A stretch of 64,000 nt of DNA from Pedobacter sp014947265 (GCF_014947265.1 NZ_JADCNK010000002.1:372001-436000), one strand, 5' to 3'. Shown: positions 34,569-43,796, counted from the stretch's first letter. The notes: generated by a model from the sequence alone, not told the origin. A program made the numbers and translations.

Positions 34569-35804
34569 ATGAAATACTTATTTGCCGGTTGTATATTGCT
34601 GTTTTCTACTGTGGCGGCAAAAGCCCAGACCAATTTTGTTAAGGGATATGTAATTACAAGTACAAAAGATACCCTTAAAGGATTTGTTGATTACAGAGAA
34701 AAAGAGCACAATCCTTCTTCATTCAAGTTTAAATCCAATACCGGCGATAAGGTTCAAACCTTTACAGCCGATAACGCTTCAGAAATCAACATCGAAGGGA
34801 AAGATATTTACCAACGCTTCATTGTAGATGTAAGTCAGAGCAAAACCGAGGCTGCTTATTTATCTGTTGGCATTGATTTAACTGTGCGTAGAGATACCGT
34901 ATTTCTTCAGGTTTTACAAAAAGGTACCAATGTTACGTTGTACAGGTATAGTAATGACATTAAAAACAGGTTTTATATAAAAGAAAGGGATGTTGCAGAG
35001 CCGATAGAGCTTATCCGTAATTTATACCTTGATCCTAATAATACAACAGTAATAAAAAGCAGCAATTCTTATTCAAATCAATTGATGCAGCTGTTTACAA
35101 AATACCATGCTAATATTTCTGTACCCAGTCGTAAGTTTACTTATTTAGACTATTCGGAAAGAGATATAGAAAAAATCGTTGCAGATATAAATGGAGATGT
35201 GGTAAAAAAATCGAATGTTGCAAAAAGCAGGTTTTTTGCTGGTTTAGGCCTAAACCTCAATAAAGCTAAATATACTGGGGCAAGTAGTTTTACTGATGGA
35301 ACATCAAAAATGGGCTATTCTCCGATATTGACGGGAGGACTGGACGTCTTTTCTAATCCTCAGATTGGCCGGCTGATTTATAGACTCGAACTTTCCGTTT
35401 TGATGAATAGCGGCGATTTTTCATCTTCAGAAAATAATATACGAACCCATAGTTTTAAACAGTATTCTGCAGTATTTGCACCTCAGGTTTTATATAACTT
35501 TTATAATACTGATCGTTTAAAGTTTTATGTGAGCGCTGGTGCTGGTTTAATGGTTTCTAAGTATTCGAGAAATATTTCTACTACCTACTATCCGTTCAAC
35601 GATGCACTTTTAGTAGAAGAGAATAAAGTAGAACTGCAGCCTTTTAATTTTAGTCCACAGGCTTCGGCAGGTATAGTCTTAAATAAAAAAATACAGATAT
35701 CTGCTGGGTATTCATTTGAAACAGCCATAAGCAATTATGTGTATTACAATGTGAGCATGCAGCGTACCAGTATTGTGATCAATTATTTTTTTAATAAAAA
35801 ATAA
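34569..35804 (+). CDS. Outer-membrane beta-barrel protein
   Basis: The 411-residue protein has a signal peptide (ending AKAQT). The first half is soluble, with strands such as NFVKGYVITSTKDTLKGFVDYREKEHNP, a pattern common in Bacteroidota envelope proteins. From about residue 215 on it is a barrel: FFAGLGLNLNKAKY, SPILTGGLDVF, and a last strand SIVINYFFNKK. Function is unknown. It lies 175 bases before rpsF and is probably transcribed independently. Confidence 0.7.
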   Translation: MKYLFAGCILLFSTVAAKAQTNFVKGYVITSTKDTLKGFVDYREKEHNPSSFKFKSNTGDKVQTFTADNASEINIEGKDIYQRFIVDVSQSKTEAAYLSVGIDLTVRRDTVFLQVLQKGTNVTLYRYSNDIKNRFYIKERDVAEPIELIRNLYLDPNNTTVIKSSNSYSNQLMQLFTKYHANISVPSRKFTYLDYSERDIEKIVADINGDVVKKSNVAKSRFFAGLGLNLNKAKYTGASSFTDGTSKMGYSPILTGGLDVFSNPQIGRLIYRLELSVLMNSGDFSSSENNIRTHSFKQYSAVFAPQVLYNFYNTDRLKFYVSAGAGLMVSKYSRNISTTYYPFNDALLVEENKVELQPFNFSPQASAGIVLNKKIQISAGYSFETAISNYVYYNVSMQRTSIVINYFFNKK

Positions 35805-35896
35805 GCATTCAGGTAGTTTGGGAGAGGGTGAAATTGGTACAGCTATTACCGGAGGTTAATTGGTTGAGTTTTAAATAGCTGGTTTCTAATTAAAAG

Positions 35897-35927
35897 TTTG
35901 ATTTTAAGAAATATATTGTTACTTTTG
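35897..35927 (+). promoter_or_regulatory. Promoter of the rpsF operon
   Basis: TTTG at 35897-35900 and TACTTTTG at 35920-35927 are 19 bases apart, an excellent Bacteroidota -33/-7 pair, about 53 bases before rpsF. Confidence 0.75.
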
Positions 35928-35979
35928 CATCCCCGTAATATACCTCGGGATTAAAAAATTAAAAACATAATTTATAACA

Positions 35980-36336
35980 ATGAATCAGTACGAAACTGTT
36001 ATCGTTCTAACCCCGTTGTTATCTGAAGAGGCTGCGAAAGAGGCATTAGCTAAATTCAAAGCAGTTCTGACTGATAACGGAGCCGAAATTATCCAGGAAG
36101 ATAATTGGGGTTTGAGAAAATTAGCGTATCCAATTGAGAAAAAATCAAATGGATTCTTCAACTTAACTGAATACAAAGCTTCAGGAGATTTGATCGCAAA
36201 ATTAGAGCTTCAATTAAAACGCGATGAGCGTGTGTTACGTTTCTTAACTATCCGTTTAGACAAACACGCTGTTGCTTACAATGAGAAAAAGCGTAGTGGT
36301 GCTTTTAACAAAAAAACTAAGGAGGTTGCAGCGTAA
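35980..36336 (+). CDS. rpsF: Ribosomal protein bS6
   Basis: The 118 residues match bS6: NQYETVIVLTPLLSEEAAKEALAKFKAVLTDNG, then GLRKLAYPIEKKSNGFFNLTEYKA, then RDERVLRFLTIRLDKHAVAY. It binds the 30S central domain with bS18. Its stop overlaps the start of rpsR by one base (TAATG). A strong promoter is upstream. Confidence 0.97.
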   Translation: MNQYETVIVLTPLLSEEAAKEALAKFKAVLTDNGAEIIQEDNWGLRKLAYPIEKKSNGFFNLTEYKASGDLIAKLELQLKRDERVLRFLTIRLDKHAVAYNEKKRSGAFNKKTKEVAA

Positions 36337-36599
36337 TGGCAAGAGAACAAATACAATACGTAACAGCCCCTAAAGTAGAGGATAACCGTAAAAAATATTG
36401 CCGTTTCAAGAAAAACGGAATTAAATACATCGATTACAAGGATGCAAATTTCTTGTTGAAATTTATTAACGATCAAGGTAAATTATTACCACGCCGTTTA
36501 ACCGGTACTTCGTTAAAATTCCAACGTAAAGTGGCTCAGGCTGTTAAACGCGCCCGTCATATCGGTTTGTTACCTTTCGTTGCTGATCAATTAAAATAG
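36336..36599 (+). CDS. rpsR: Ribosomal protein bS18
   Basis: The 87 residues contain the bS18 core: KKYCRFKKNGIKYIDYKDANFLLKFINDQGKLLPRRLTGTSLKFQRKVAQAVKRARHIGLLPF. The gene overlaps rpsF by one base and precedes rplI by 12 bases. The order rpsF-rpsR-rplI lacks the ssb or priB gene that often lies between rpsF and rpsR. Confidence 0.97.
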   Translation: MAREQIQYVTAPKVEDNRKKYCRFKKNGIKYIDYKDANFLLKFINDQGKLLPRRLTGTSLKFQRKVAQAVKRARHIGLLPFVADQLK

Positions 36600-36611
36600 G
36601 AGGCTAGAGAT

Positions 36612-37055
36612 ATGGAAATTATTTTAAAACAAGATATTAAAGGCCTTGGTGAGAAAGATGATGTAGTTACAGTAAAGCCAGGTTATGGCCGTAACTATTT
36701 AATCCCTCAAGGATTTGGCGCTTTGGCTACTTCTTCTGCTAAAAAAGTTTTAGCTGAAAATTTAAAGCAAGCTGCTTTTAAACAAGATAAAATTAAGAAA
36801 GATGCTGAAGGTGTTGCTGAACGTTTAACTGATGTTAAACTTTCAATCGGTGCTAAAGCAGGCGAAAGCGGAAAAATCTTTGGAGCGGTTAACACCATCC
36901 AGATTGCTGAAGCATTAAAAGCTCAAGGCTTTGATGTAGACCGTCGTCGTATTACTTTCGAAACTGAACCTAAATTTGTTGGCGAATATGTTGCTAACTT
37001 AAACTTACACAAAGAAGTTAAAGTTCAGGTTCCTTTTGAAGTAATCGCTGAATAA
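36612..37055 (+). CDS. rplI: Ribosomal protein bL9
   Basis: The 147 residues fit bL9: MEIILKQDIKGLGEKDDVVTVKPGYGRNYLIPQGFG is the N-terminal domain with its signature, then a long helix and a C-terminal domain starting near KIFGAVNTIQIAEALKAQG. It stabilises the 50S L1 stalk region. It is the last gene of the operon; a GAAA-loop terminator lies at 37079-37108. Confidence 0.97.
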   Translation: MEIILKQDIKGLGEKDDVVTVKPGYGRNYLIPQGFGALATSSAKKVLAENLKQAAFKQDKIKKDAEGVAERLTDVKLSIGAKAGESGKIFGAVNTIQIAEALKAQGFDVDRRRITFETEPKFVGEYVANLNLHKEVKVQVPFEVIAE

Positions 37056-37078
37056 GCATTCTTTAAAGAATCAATAAA

Positions 37079-37108
37079 AAGTTCCGATGAAAATCGGGAC
37101 TTTTTTTA
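37079..37108 (+). terminator. Terminator of the rpsF-rpsR-rplI operon
   Basis: AAAGTTCCGAT pairs with ATCGGGACTTT (11 pairs, one G-T) around a GAAA tetraloop, followed by a T run. Confidence 0.85.
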
Positions 37109-37225
37109 TGGAAAATGAATGAGGTAAAATGGATGATGGAGAGGATTGAGTGAGCAATTTTCTGTATTGATTTTCCATTGATTTAAATTTTCCTCAATAG
37201 ATCGTTTAAATGCCATTTTTGATTC

Positions 37226-37274
37226 TTTTGTAACAAAGTCAACCCAAATTTCTGTATTTTTTGTAACAAAGTCA
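37226..37274. repeat. Direct repeat pair TTTTGTAACAAAGTCA in a 393-base gap
   Basis: The gap 37056-37448 holds the rplI terminator, then AT-rich DNA with no supported gene. Two exact 16-base copies start at 37226 and 37259, 33 bases apart, each with a TTGTAACAA core. They could be paired regulator sites. The remainder near 37400 has CATCTTCCATC repeats. Confidence 0.45.
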
Positions 37275-37448
37275 GGGCATTTATATTGCTAAATAATGTT
37301 TAGAAATATAAAATAGCTTATGATACGTTAAATTTGCAAGTCTACGGGAAACAATTAACGCTTCCCGCAGTAAAAAATAAAGAATAATTTATTCATGTCG
37401 TAGAATTAACTACATCTTCCATCATCCATTTCACATCTTCCATCCTTA

Positions 37449-38147
37449 CTATCCTTTTGGCGTTGTTGGTCTGATTTCCACTTTGCTTGGTAGTGTTCTT
37501 GCTGGCATGGCTAATAAATCAACAATCAATTTGCCCATATCCTCTGGCTGGATTTTCCAGGCATCATCTTCAGCATTCGGCTGATGATCGTTGAAATGAC
37601 TGGCTACCGATCCAGGCATAATGGTACTTACCTTTACACCGTATTTTCTTAAATCAAGCATAATCGATTGAGTAAAACCGGTCAAGCCAAATTTACTGGC
37701 ATTATAAGCCGATCCTCCGGCGAAAAAATTCGTTCCTGCCAAACTGGAAATGGTAAAAATATGGCCCTTTGTTTTTTTGATCTCCTCTACCGAAGCTTTA
37801 ATGCTGTAAAAAACACCAGTTAAATTCGTATCAATGGTTTCTTTCCATAAATTAATGTCCAATTCATCAACTGGTGCAAAATGACCAACACCTGCATTGG
37901 CAATGAGTACATCCAATTGTCCCCATTTTTCGAGTATCAGATTTACAGCATCCTGCTGAGATTTAAAATCCACAACATCTGCTTCAATGGCCAATACATC
38001 ACCATGTGCTACCAGCTGAGATGCGGCCTGATTTGCACTGTCTATTGTCCTGCTGGTAATGGCTACTTTATAGCCTTCTTTTAAAAGTGATTCGGCAATG
38101 CCGAAACCAATTCCTTTGCTTCCGCCTGTAATTAATGCAACTTTCAT
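37449..38147 (-). CDS. SDR-family oxidoreductase
   Basis: The 232 residues have the classical short-chain dehydrogenase signs: GGSKGIGFGIAESL (cofactor glycines, residues 7-20), NAG at 84-86, and the catalytic ISSLAGTNFFAGGSAYNASK with Ser, Tyr and Lys. The preference for NADP over NAD cannot be read reliably. It probably oxidises or reduces a small alcohol or ketone. It follows the DUF1080 gene by 30 bases in the same direction, so the two may be co-transcribed. Confidence 0.9.
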   Translation of the reverse strand: MKVALITGGSKGIGFGIAESLLKEGYKVAITSRTIDSANQAASQLVAHGDVLAIEADVVDFKSQQDAVNLILEKWGQLDVLIANAGVGHFAPVDELDINLWKETIDTNLTGVFYSIKASVEEIKKTKGHIFTISSLAGTNFFAGGSAYNASKFGLTGFTQSIMLDLRKYGVKVSTIMPGSVASHFNDHQPNAEDDAWKIQPEDMGKLIVDLLAMPARTLPSKVEIRPTTPKG

Positions 38148-38177
38148 CTTCTTGTAACGTATGATATCGTAAAATGT

Positions 38178-38987
38178 TTAATTAGATTTTTTCTTATTGT
38201 GGTGAGGAAGCTCCATGATCTGGATATCTTTAAAATCTACCGGCTGTCCCTCACTTTGTAAGGCAATAAAACCCTGAGTAAGGGCTTTTCCATCAATTTT
38301 AATCTTCGGATCGTAACGGTTAGCTACCCCGCCACCTATCTGTGGTTTGCTATATTGTAAAACGGTATCGCCGTTTATAATATGCGTTACAAGCGAATCG
38401 CCGAGAACAATCAATTCGGCAGATACCCATTGGTCGCCATCGTAAGTTTTTGATTTAGAGTCCAGGCAATGTCCATCATATAATTTACCTTGATAAAAAA
38501 TATCTGTACCAGGTGAACACATATTTCCTGTTGGGCGTGGACGGCCATCACTCAAGCCACCTAAAAACTGCATCTCAATGGAAATTGGCCAGTCTTGTTC
38601 CTTAGGCATTGTTTTCGGGTCCTGAGAATGGAACATCACACCGCTATTCCGCAGGGTGTAACTTGGTGCTCCTTTTTGCAGCTCGCCAACAAAGCGATAC
38701 TTTAGTTTTAAGTGATAATAAGAAAATGGTGTTTTATAATAAAGATGGCCGAACTGATCATTGAAATCGCCATATTGGTCATATCGAACCTGTATAATTC
38801 CATCTTCAACCCTGAAGGTATTTCCGAAATTTACATTGTAATCGTGGTGATGGATTTTAACATTCCAGTCTTTAATATCTTTCCCGTTAAAAAGTGTTAT
38901 CCACTTTTCTGATTGGTTATTGATGTTCTTGCTTGTACTACAGCCCCACAGTGTTACAGCAATAAAAAGATAGCCTAGTTTTTTCAT
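38178..38987 (-). CDS. DUF1080 (3-keto-disaccharide hydrolase) lipoprotein
   Basis: The 269-residue lipoprotein has its lipobox at LWGC (Cys16). The remainder is the concanavalin-like DUF1080 domain: WITLFNGKDIKDWNVKIHHHDYNVNFGNTFRVEDGIIQV, NSGVMFHSQDP, and SIEMQFLGG. Family members hydrolyse 3-keto-glycosides after oxidation by a dehydrogenase. A nearby SDR gene (30 bases downstream) would fit the oxidation or later reduction step, but that link is inference. Confidence 0.85.
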   Translation of the reverse strand: MKKLGYLFIAVTLWGCSTSKNINNQSEKWITLFNGKDIKDWNVKIHHHDYNVNFGNTFRVEDGIIQVRYDQYGDFNDQFGHLYYKTPFSYYHLKLKYRFVGELQKGAPSYTLRNSGVMFHSQDPKTMPKEQDWPISIEMQFLGGLSDGRPRPTGNMCSPGTDIFYQGKLYDGHCLDSKSKTYDGDQWVSAELIVLGDSLVTHIINGDTVLQYSKPQIGGGVANRYDPKIKIDGKALTQGFIALQSEGQPVDFKDIQIMELPHHNKKKSN

Positions 38988-39176
38988 TTGGTTAATTCTG
39001 TTTGCGCTATTTTTAAAATGTGAATCACAAAATACGTAAACAAACTGATTTTAATGCAGGTTAAAGGTTTACCACAGGAATTTTGCATTTTGGTTTTTGT
39101 GATGACTAAAAACTTTTTCGCATCATTCCAGTCCTCTGCATTTCCCAACTTCAGTCTCTTTAATTACCTTTGGGCC

Positions 39177-39905
39177 ATGGCCAAAACCCGGACAACCAAA
39201 GCTAAAAGCAAGGCAAAACATCCTCTTTTAAAAAAGATCACCAATATTTTTACAAAAGTATTTTTATATTTTTTGTTGGTTTCGGTGTTTTGGGTAATTG
39301 CGTTGCGTTTTATCAATCCACCTATTACCCTTTTAATGGTACTACGGAACATTGAGCGTAAAGCAGATGGGAAACCTTTTAAAACGGAAAAAAAATGGGT
39401 TAAGTTTGATGATATCTCTGATAATATGAAAAGGGCCGCCGTATCTGCTGAAGATCAGCTCTTTTTAACACATATCGGTTTTGATATGAAAGCTATTGAA
39501 AAAGCTTTTGCCAGTAATGCTAAAGGAAAAAAGGTAAAGGGCGGAAGTACCATTTCGCAACAAACTGCTAAAAATGTTTTCCTATGGCCTGGCCGATCGT
39601 GGATAAGAAAAGGTTTTGAAGCTTATTTTACTTTACTTATAGAACTGTTTTGGAGCAAAGAAAGAATATTAGAAGTTTACCTGAACGTAATCGAAATGGG
39701 CGACGGAATTTATGGTGCCGAGGCTGCTGCCCAGGCGTATTATGGTAAATCCTGTACAAAATTGACCAAGAAACAAGCCGCTTTAATTGCTTCGTGTTTT
39801 CCAAACCCCAGAAGGTGGACACCCAAAAACGCAACCCCATACATCAGGCACCGCCAATACCTGATCTTAAGAAATATGAACAGGTTAGGGCCGTTGGATT
39901 TTTAG
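39177..39905 (+). CDS. mtgA: Monofunctional peptidoglycan transglycosylase
   Basis: The ATG at 39177 (MAKTRTTKAKSKAKHPLLK) gives 242 residues; earlier in-frame starts would add an unrelated tail. A single membrane segment (residues 20-45) anchors it in the inner membrane. The GT51 domain follows: AVSAEDQLFLTHIGFDMKAIEKAF (first catalytic Glu in EDQ), GGSTISQQTAKNVFLWPGRS, and KERILEVYLNVIEMGDGIYGAEAAAQAYYGK. It polymerises lipid II into glycan strands. A TACCTTTG -7 box at 39165-39172 lies only four bases from the ATG, which would mean a leaderless message. Confidence 0.93.
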   Translation: MAKTRTTKAKSKAKHPLLKKITNIFTKVFLYFLLVSVFWVIALRFINPPITLLMVLRNIERKADGKPFKTEKKWVKFDDISDNMKRAAVSAEDQLFLTHIGFDMKAIEKAFASNAKGKKVKGGSTISQQTAKNVFLWPGRSWIRKGFEAYFTLLIELFWSKERILEVYLNVIEMGDGIYGAEAAAQAYYGKSCTKLTKKQAALIASCFPNPRRWTPKNATPYIRHRQYLILRNMNRLGPLDF

Positions 39906-39974
39906 TCGATAGTCCAAAGTCCTGAGTCCAAAGTCAATTTATCGACTAAGGACTTTGGACTCCAGACTTAGGAC
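39904..39974. repeat. GTCCAAAGTCC-type dispersed repeat
   Basis: AGTCCAAAGTCC (39911-39922), a second GAGTCCAAAGTC, and the reverse complement GGACTTTGGACT (39950-39961) with AGTCGAT/ATCGACT. It lies between the convergent mtgA and AsmA-like genes. Confidence 0.55.
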
Positions 39975-39978
39975 TACA

Positions 39979-42390
39979 CTAATCATGATCCTTATTCCAC
40001 CTGATCTTTATTCCGCCTTTTTCGTCATCAATAGCTTTTAAGTGCAATACGATTCCACGCATACGGGCTTCTCTTTTTTCCGATCTGGTTAGGTTTTCAT
40101 CTCCTTTCGGGTTTCTCAGTGGAATATCCATCTCTACATTTGTACCACTTCCTAAAGCGTAAATGCCTTTTACGTTAAAGTTTAAAGCACTGGAGTTTAC
40201 CTGCATTGGACTGATTTCTACTTTGTCGCCGCGCACGTTCAGTGTTCCATCAAGATTTTTGATTTCTACGTTTGACAGGTTCCTGTTGGCAAAAGCAAAT
40301 TTTCCAACCTTAACCATCGGATCGAAATTAACCAGTGCGGCATTGTTCAGATTGAACACCACTTTACCGTTTATTGATCTTGGAAGGATTTTTCCTGTGT
40401 GCGATATTTTTCCGGAAATGTTAGCCAACGCTGATAAATAACCTTTTAAATTTTTATTGGTAATGGTATTCTGTCCGAAATTATCAAACGAATAAAAGAA
40501 ATCTTTCACACTTACATGGCTGATCTTTGAGCTGATCTTAAAACTATTTGAAGCCGTTTCCTGCATAATATTTCCGTTTAGCGATAACTGACCGCCGGCA
40601 TGCGCCACGCTTATTTTGTTGAAAAATATCCCCCCGCCCCGCAAAGAAATGTCGGCATCAAGGTTTTTAGCCAGGAAATTATCATAAATGGCTTTATCAA
40701 CCGTTAAACGGATATTCATTTTAGAAAGTTCCAGCACATTGCTCAACTCTTTGGAAACCACTTGTTTGTTTCCATTCGATTTTTTCTTTGCTGTTCTCGG
40801 TCCTAAGAAAGGTAAAAACTCTTTTAGGTAGAGTTGAGGACTCGACATTTTTAAGTTCACCAATATTTTTTCGGGAGCAGTATAATACAAGTTGGCAAAA
40901 TTGGCGATGCTACAGCTTACATTAAGTTCGCTTTTGCCCAATTGGAAATGCCCATTTTGGATCGATAAATCGTTCTGGTTAAAATTGATGTTTAAGGCAC
41001 TTTTTACCAGATGGAGCTTTCTGGGGATGTAAAGAATGTCTGCATCTGCAATCTGTATTTTACCTGAAACAACTGGTTTGGTGAAACTGAAGTTATCAAT
41101 ATCAGCCTTGCAGTATAACCTTAAATTGGCCGTACCGTTTTTAAAATCAAAATCATTCGTACCTAGTGAATTGTTTAAATTGGATAGGGGGAACTGCGAG
41201 GTTACTAATCCGGTGGCAATTGGGCGAGCTAAATTATTTACCGTGAATGTATCGATCTTAAGCGGCGCATTAAAATATTTCGCAGTAAGTTTGTGGAACT
41301 TGATAGATGAGTTTTCATCGCCAATAATACCGCCAACGGTATCCTGGTTGGTAAAGGAACCATCAAAATTACAAGCCGTTAATTTACCTGCCGGAATGGA
41401 AACTATATTGTCTCTCACCGTTATGCCTACTTTAATCAATGGATCGCCATATTTGCCTGATCCGTCATCAACAATATTTCCCCTGATATTGATTGGTTTT
41501 TCTATCCCGAACTTTAAGAGTTTGGAGGAGATATTGGGCGATAGGAGTAAAGCAACATCTCTGAATAAAATATCATCTACAGCTATGCTAATAGCAAAAG
41601 CAGATTTATCTAATTCTATTTTAGCACCGATTTTAAAAGGATGCCCACCAATTTTTAAGATTTCGGGATTTAGTATCACTGCGTCAAGATCCCGGCTGTA
41701 ACGGGCGTTTAAGGTTCCTTCCAGGGTTTTATCTTTCAAAAAGCTACCTTTTCGAGTATTGAAGGCAAAACTGTTTACCTTAGTCATCAACTTGATTTTA
41801 CCTGTCCAGCCGCTATCAGGATACTCCATTCTGCCCTGGATCTGATCAATATCAAAATTGAATAACTTAAACCTTTTCTTATTGTCTAATATTAAACTTA
41901 CCTTATTAAAATCAATCTTTTTAACTTCTAATGCGGAGGACTTTGGCGATGATTTTTTATCAGTTTTAGGTTTACTTTTAAAAATACTGGTGTTGCTATA
42001 GCCTGTAGAATCGGTGTAGATGTAAATAGATGCATTGTTAATGGCAATCTGTTTAATGTTGATATTGCCTACAATAAGCGAAAGTACATTTAGCGATACA
42101 TCTATATCCTGCGCTTTTAAAAGATCGTGTTTATGTTGGTTCCACAGGCTATCTCTTAGTAGAACGCCATTTAAGGATACCGAAACGCCTGGAAAGCTTT
42201 TTAGAAGCGTAGGTTCCATACTTGTGGCCGTAATCTGTCCGTTTAAATTTTTATTGAGTTGCGAGAGGATAGAAGCCAGCACTTCTTTCTTGTTGCGACT
42301 AATGTAAAACGCACCCGCCAGCCAGGTTAATATAATTAGTACAACTAAAACGGATAAGATTTTTAAAGAGATTTTAAGCCAGCGCTTCAT
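39979..42390 (-). CDS. AsmA-family envelope protein
   Basis: The ATG at 42390 (MKRWLKISLKILSVLVV) gives 803 residues starting with one membrane segment; a longer frame to 42471 adds only unlikely sequence. The rest is a long run of beta strands typical of AsmA/chorein-like lipid-transfer proteins, with an N-terminal AsmA signature (NKNLNGQITATSMEPTLLKSFPGVSVSLNGVLLRDS). These proteins bridge inner and outer membranes and may transfer phospholipids. The last residues are soluble and short. No operon partners are near; the YciI-like gene lies on the same strand 98 bases upstream. Confidence 0.83.
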   Translation of the reverse strand: MKRWLKISLKILSVLVVLIILTWLAGAFYISRNKKEVLASILSQLNKNLNGQITATSMEPTLLKSFPGVSVSLNGVLLRDSLWNQHKHDLLKAQDIDVSLNVLSLIVGNINIKQIAINNASIYIYTDSTGYSNTSIFKSKPKTDKKSSPKSSALEVKKIDFNKVSLILDNKKRFKLFNFDIDQIQGRMEYPDSGWTGKIKLMTKVNSFAFNTRKGSFLKDKTLEGTLNARYSRDLDAVILNPEILKIGGHPFKIGAKIELDKSAFAISIAVDDILFRDVALLLSPNISSKLLKFGIEKPINIRGNIVDDGSGKYGDPLIKVGITVRDNIVSIPAGKLTACNFDGSFTNQDTVGGIIGDENSSIKFHKLTAKYFNAPLKIDTFTVNNLARPIATGLVTSQFPLSNLNNSLGTNDFDFKNGTANLRLYCKADIDNFSFTKPVVSGKIQIADADILYIPRKLHLVKSALNINFNQNDLSIQNGHFQLGKSELNVSCSIANFANLYYTAPEKILVNLKMSSPQLYLKEFLPFLGPRTAKKKSNGNKQVVSKELSNVLELSKMNIRLTVDKAIYDNFLAKNLDADISLRGGGIFFNKISVAHAGGQLSLNGNIMQETASNSFKISSKISHVSVKDFFYSFDNFGQNTITNKNLKGYLSALANISGKISHTGKILPRSINGKVVFNLNNAALVNFDPMVKVGKFAFANRNLSNVEIKNLDGTLNVRGDKVEISPMQVNSSALNFNVKGIYALGSGTNVEMDIPLRNPKGDENLTRSEKREARMRGIVLHLKAIDDEKGGIKIRWNKDHD

Positions 42391-42488
42391 ACACATTATT
42401 TGATTTAACCAATATAATGTTTTTTGTTCGCTAATTGTTTGGCTTACAGTAAAAAATAGCTGCAATAGCAACAGACATTCTGAATCAG

Positions 42489-42776
42489 TTAGCCTAAAAG
42501 AGATTCCAGATCAGGATGGTACTGTGAGGTTAAGAAATGTGTAATCGTAAAATCAGCCAAACGGTGTTTGTAAAAGGGATCCTCCATCAGGATTTTTTTC
42601 AATTCAGCTTCATCTTTAGCCAGGGCCAAAATGATTCCACCGGTTCGGGGCACCTTTCTTCCCGAAGCTACAAAAATGTTTTTTTTATAGTATTTCTTTA
42701 AATATTGAACATGCGCTTCCATATGCGCATCTAACTCGGTTAGCGGAACAATATATTTAAGATCTACGATGAACAC
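42489..42776 (-). CDS. YciI-like protein
   Basis: Only a GTG start at 42776 places the protein right: MFIVDLKYIVPLTELDAHMEAHVQYLKKYY, 95 residues, as in the YCII family. A longer reading frame up to 42884 would overlap the previous gene. Family features are the His-containing DAHMEAHVQYL and the later EDPFYKHRLADFTITHF. YciI-type folds are ferredoxin-like and of uncertain function. It starts four bases after the stop of the 42781-43260 gene, so translation is probably coupled. Confidence 0.8.
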   Translation of the reverse strand: MFIVDLKYIVPLTELDAHMEAHVQYLKKYYKKNIFVASGRKVPRTGGIILALAKDEAELKKILMEDPFYKHRLADFTITHFLTSQYHPDLESLLG

Positions 42777-42780
42777 AGGC

Positions 42781-43260
42781 TTAAAGTAAATGTGCAAAAA
42801 CGGTAGAATGCCAGCTGTTTTGAAAAGGAACTTCCCATTTAGATTCAAGCTCAGCCAGGTTTTGAACCATATTGTTAAATACAATCGTTTCTGGCGTTAC
42901 CTGCTTTATATTTACCAGAGTTTCAAAATCTTCTTTGCTGTTTACCACAACTTCTTCATTTACTTTATAGGCAATGTTGAAACGGTTAAAAAGGTCTACA
43001 TGGTACTCCTGCTCAATTTCTTTAATTAAACGAACAGAGCTATCAATAGAGCAACCGGTAACACCAGCCTGACTTTCATCTACTGTTAGGATAATAAAAA
43101 AGCCATAGCGTATTTCTGCTTTTGCAAGCAATTCATTTCCATGTGCTTTCCACTGGTTAGTAAAAGCTGCCAATTTGTTTAAGATCTCAGTTTCTTCAGT
43201 AGAAGTAAATTTGCGATCGCTTTGGTATATCCAAACTCTTGATTGTGGAGAAAAACTCAT
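42781..43260 (-). CDS. Conserved hypothetical protein, often mislabelled ABC transporter ATPase
   Basis: The ATG at 43260 gives 159 residues starting MSFSPQSRVWIYQSDRKF; a TTG two codons upstream is unlikely. There is no Walker motif, so an ATPase label used for relatives would be wrong. Recognisable pieces are RVWIYQSDR near the start and GVTGCSIDSSVRLIKEIEQEY around residue 88, which look conserved. I do not know its role. It is followed four bases later by the YciI-like gene, with coupled expression likely. Confidence 0.7.
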   Translation of the reverse strand: MSFSPQSRVWIYQSDRKFTSTEETEILNKLAAFTNQWKAHGNELLAKAEIRYGFFIILTVDESQAGVTGCSIDSSVRLIKEIEQEYHVDLFNRFNIAYKVNEEVVVNSKEDFETLVNIKQVTPETIVFNNMVQNLAELESKWEVPFQNSWHSTVFAHLL

Positions 43261-43310
43261 ATACAAATTTATGATTTTAATTAAATTGGTATGATTAAAA
43301 CGCTAACCTG

Positions 43311-43796
43311 ATGAAAAAGTTTACACTGTGCTTGAAAATATCCCTTCTTTCGGCTTTTTGTATGTTTTTATGTGCTTTTTCAGACCCCGAATCCATGGAG
43401 CAGTATGCCATTTATCTTCATAAAACGCTTACCGATCATTATGACAGCAGCCAGGAAAGTGATCAGGTAAAACGTTATGAGTTAAATGTTACTAACAATG
43501 GTTTTTGCCGTTACAAGCTGTATTTTAATAACGGTAAAACGGAGTATTTCGCATTTAAGTTATCGAAATTTAAAGATATGGACTATTATGGTACCACTAC
43601 TTCGGGTAAATTATATATTTATACCAAGGGTGATGACGTAATTGTGCAGACCTATAAAGACAGGGGAGGTGATGTAGACTCAATGGCTACCCAGCTGGTG
43701 ATTCCGTTAAAAAATATGGAGGCTGAAGATTTAAATCTGATCCGTGACAATTTGAATAAAATTAATGCAGGGGTTTCAATTTCGCAGAAGCTTTAG
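43311..43796 (+). CDS. Small exported protein of unknown function
   Basis: The 161 residues begin with a hydrophobic signal (MKKFTLCLKISLLSAFCMFLCAFS). The mature part has a regular beta-rich pattern with conserved-looking YELNVTNNGFCRYKLYFNNGKTEYFAFKLSKFKDMDYYG. No enzyme motif is present. It is divergent from the 42781-43260 gene with a 50-base spacer. Downstream lies the repeat array starting at 43801. Confidence 0.6.
   Translation: MKKFTLCLKISLLSAFCMFLCAFSDPESMEQYAIYLHKTLTDHYDSSQESDQVKRYELNVTNNGFCRYKLYFNNGKTEYFAFKLSKFKDMDYYGTTTSGKLYIYTKGDDVIVQTYKDRGGDVDSMATQLVIPLKNMEAEDLNLIRDNLNKINAGVSISQKL

Noticed and set aside
41036..41701. Plus-strand frame of 221 codons inside the AsmA-like gene
   Set aside because: It is the antisense shadow of a strand-rich protein with no start signal or family signature, and the opposite strand is clearly coding.
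42777..42884. Upstream extension of the YciI-like gene
   Set aside because: It overlaps the preceding gene and its residues are unlike the family, while the GTG at 42776 begins the conserved MFIVDLKY-type start.
42781..43260. ABC transporter ATPase
   Set aside because: Relatives carry this label, but there is no Walker A, signature or Walker B motif.
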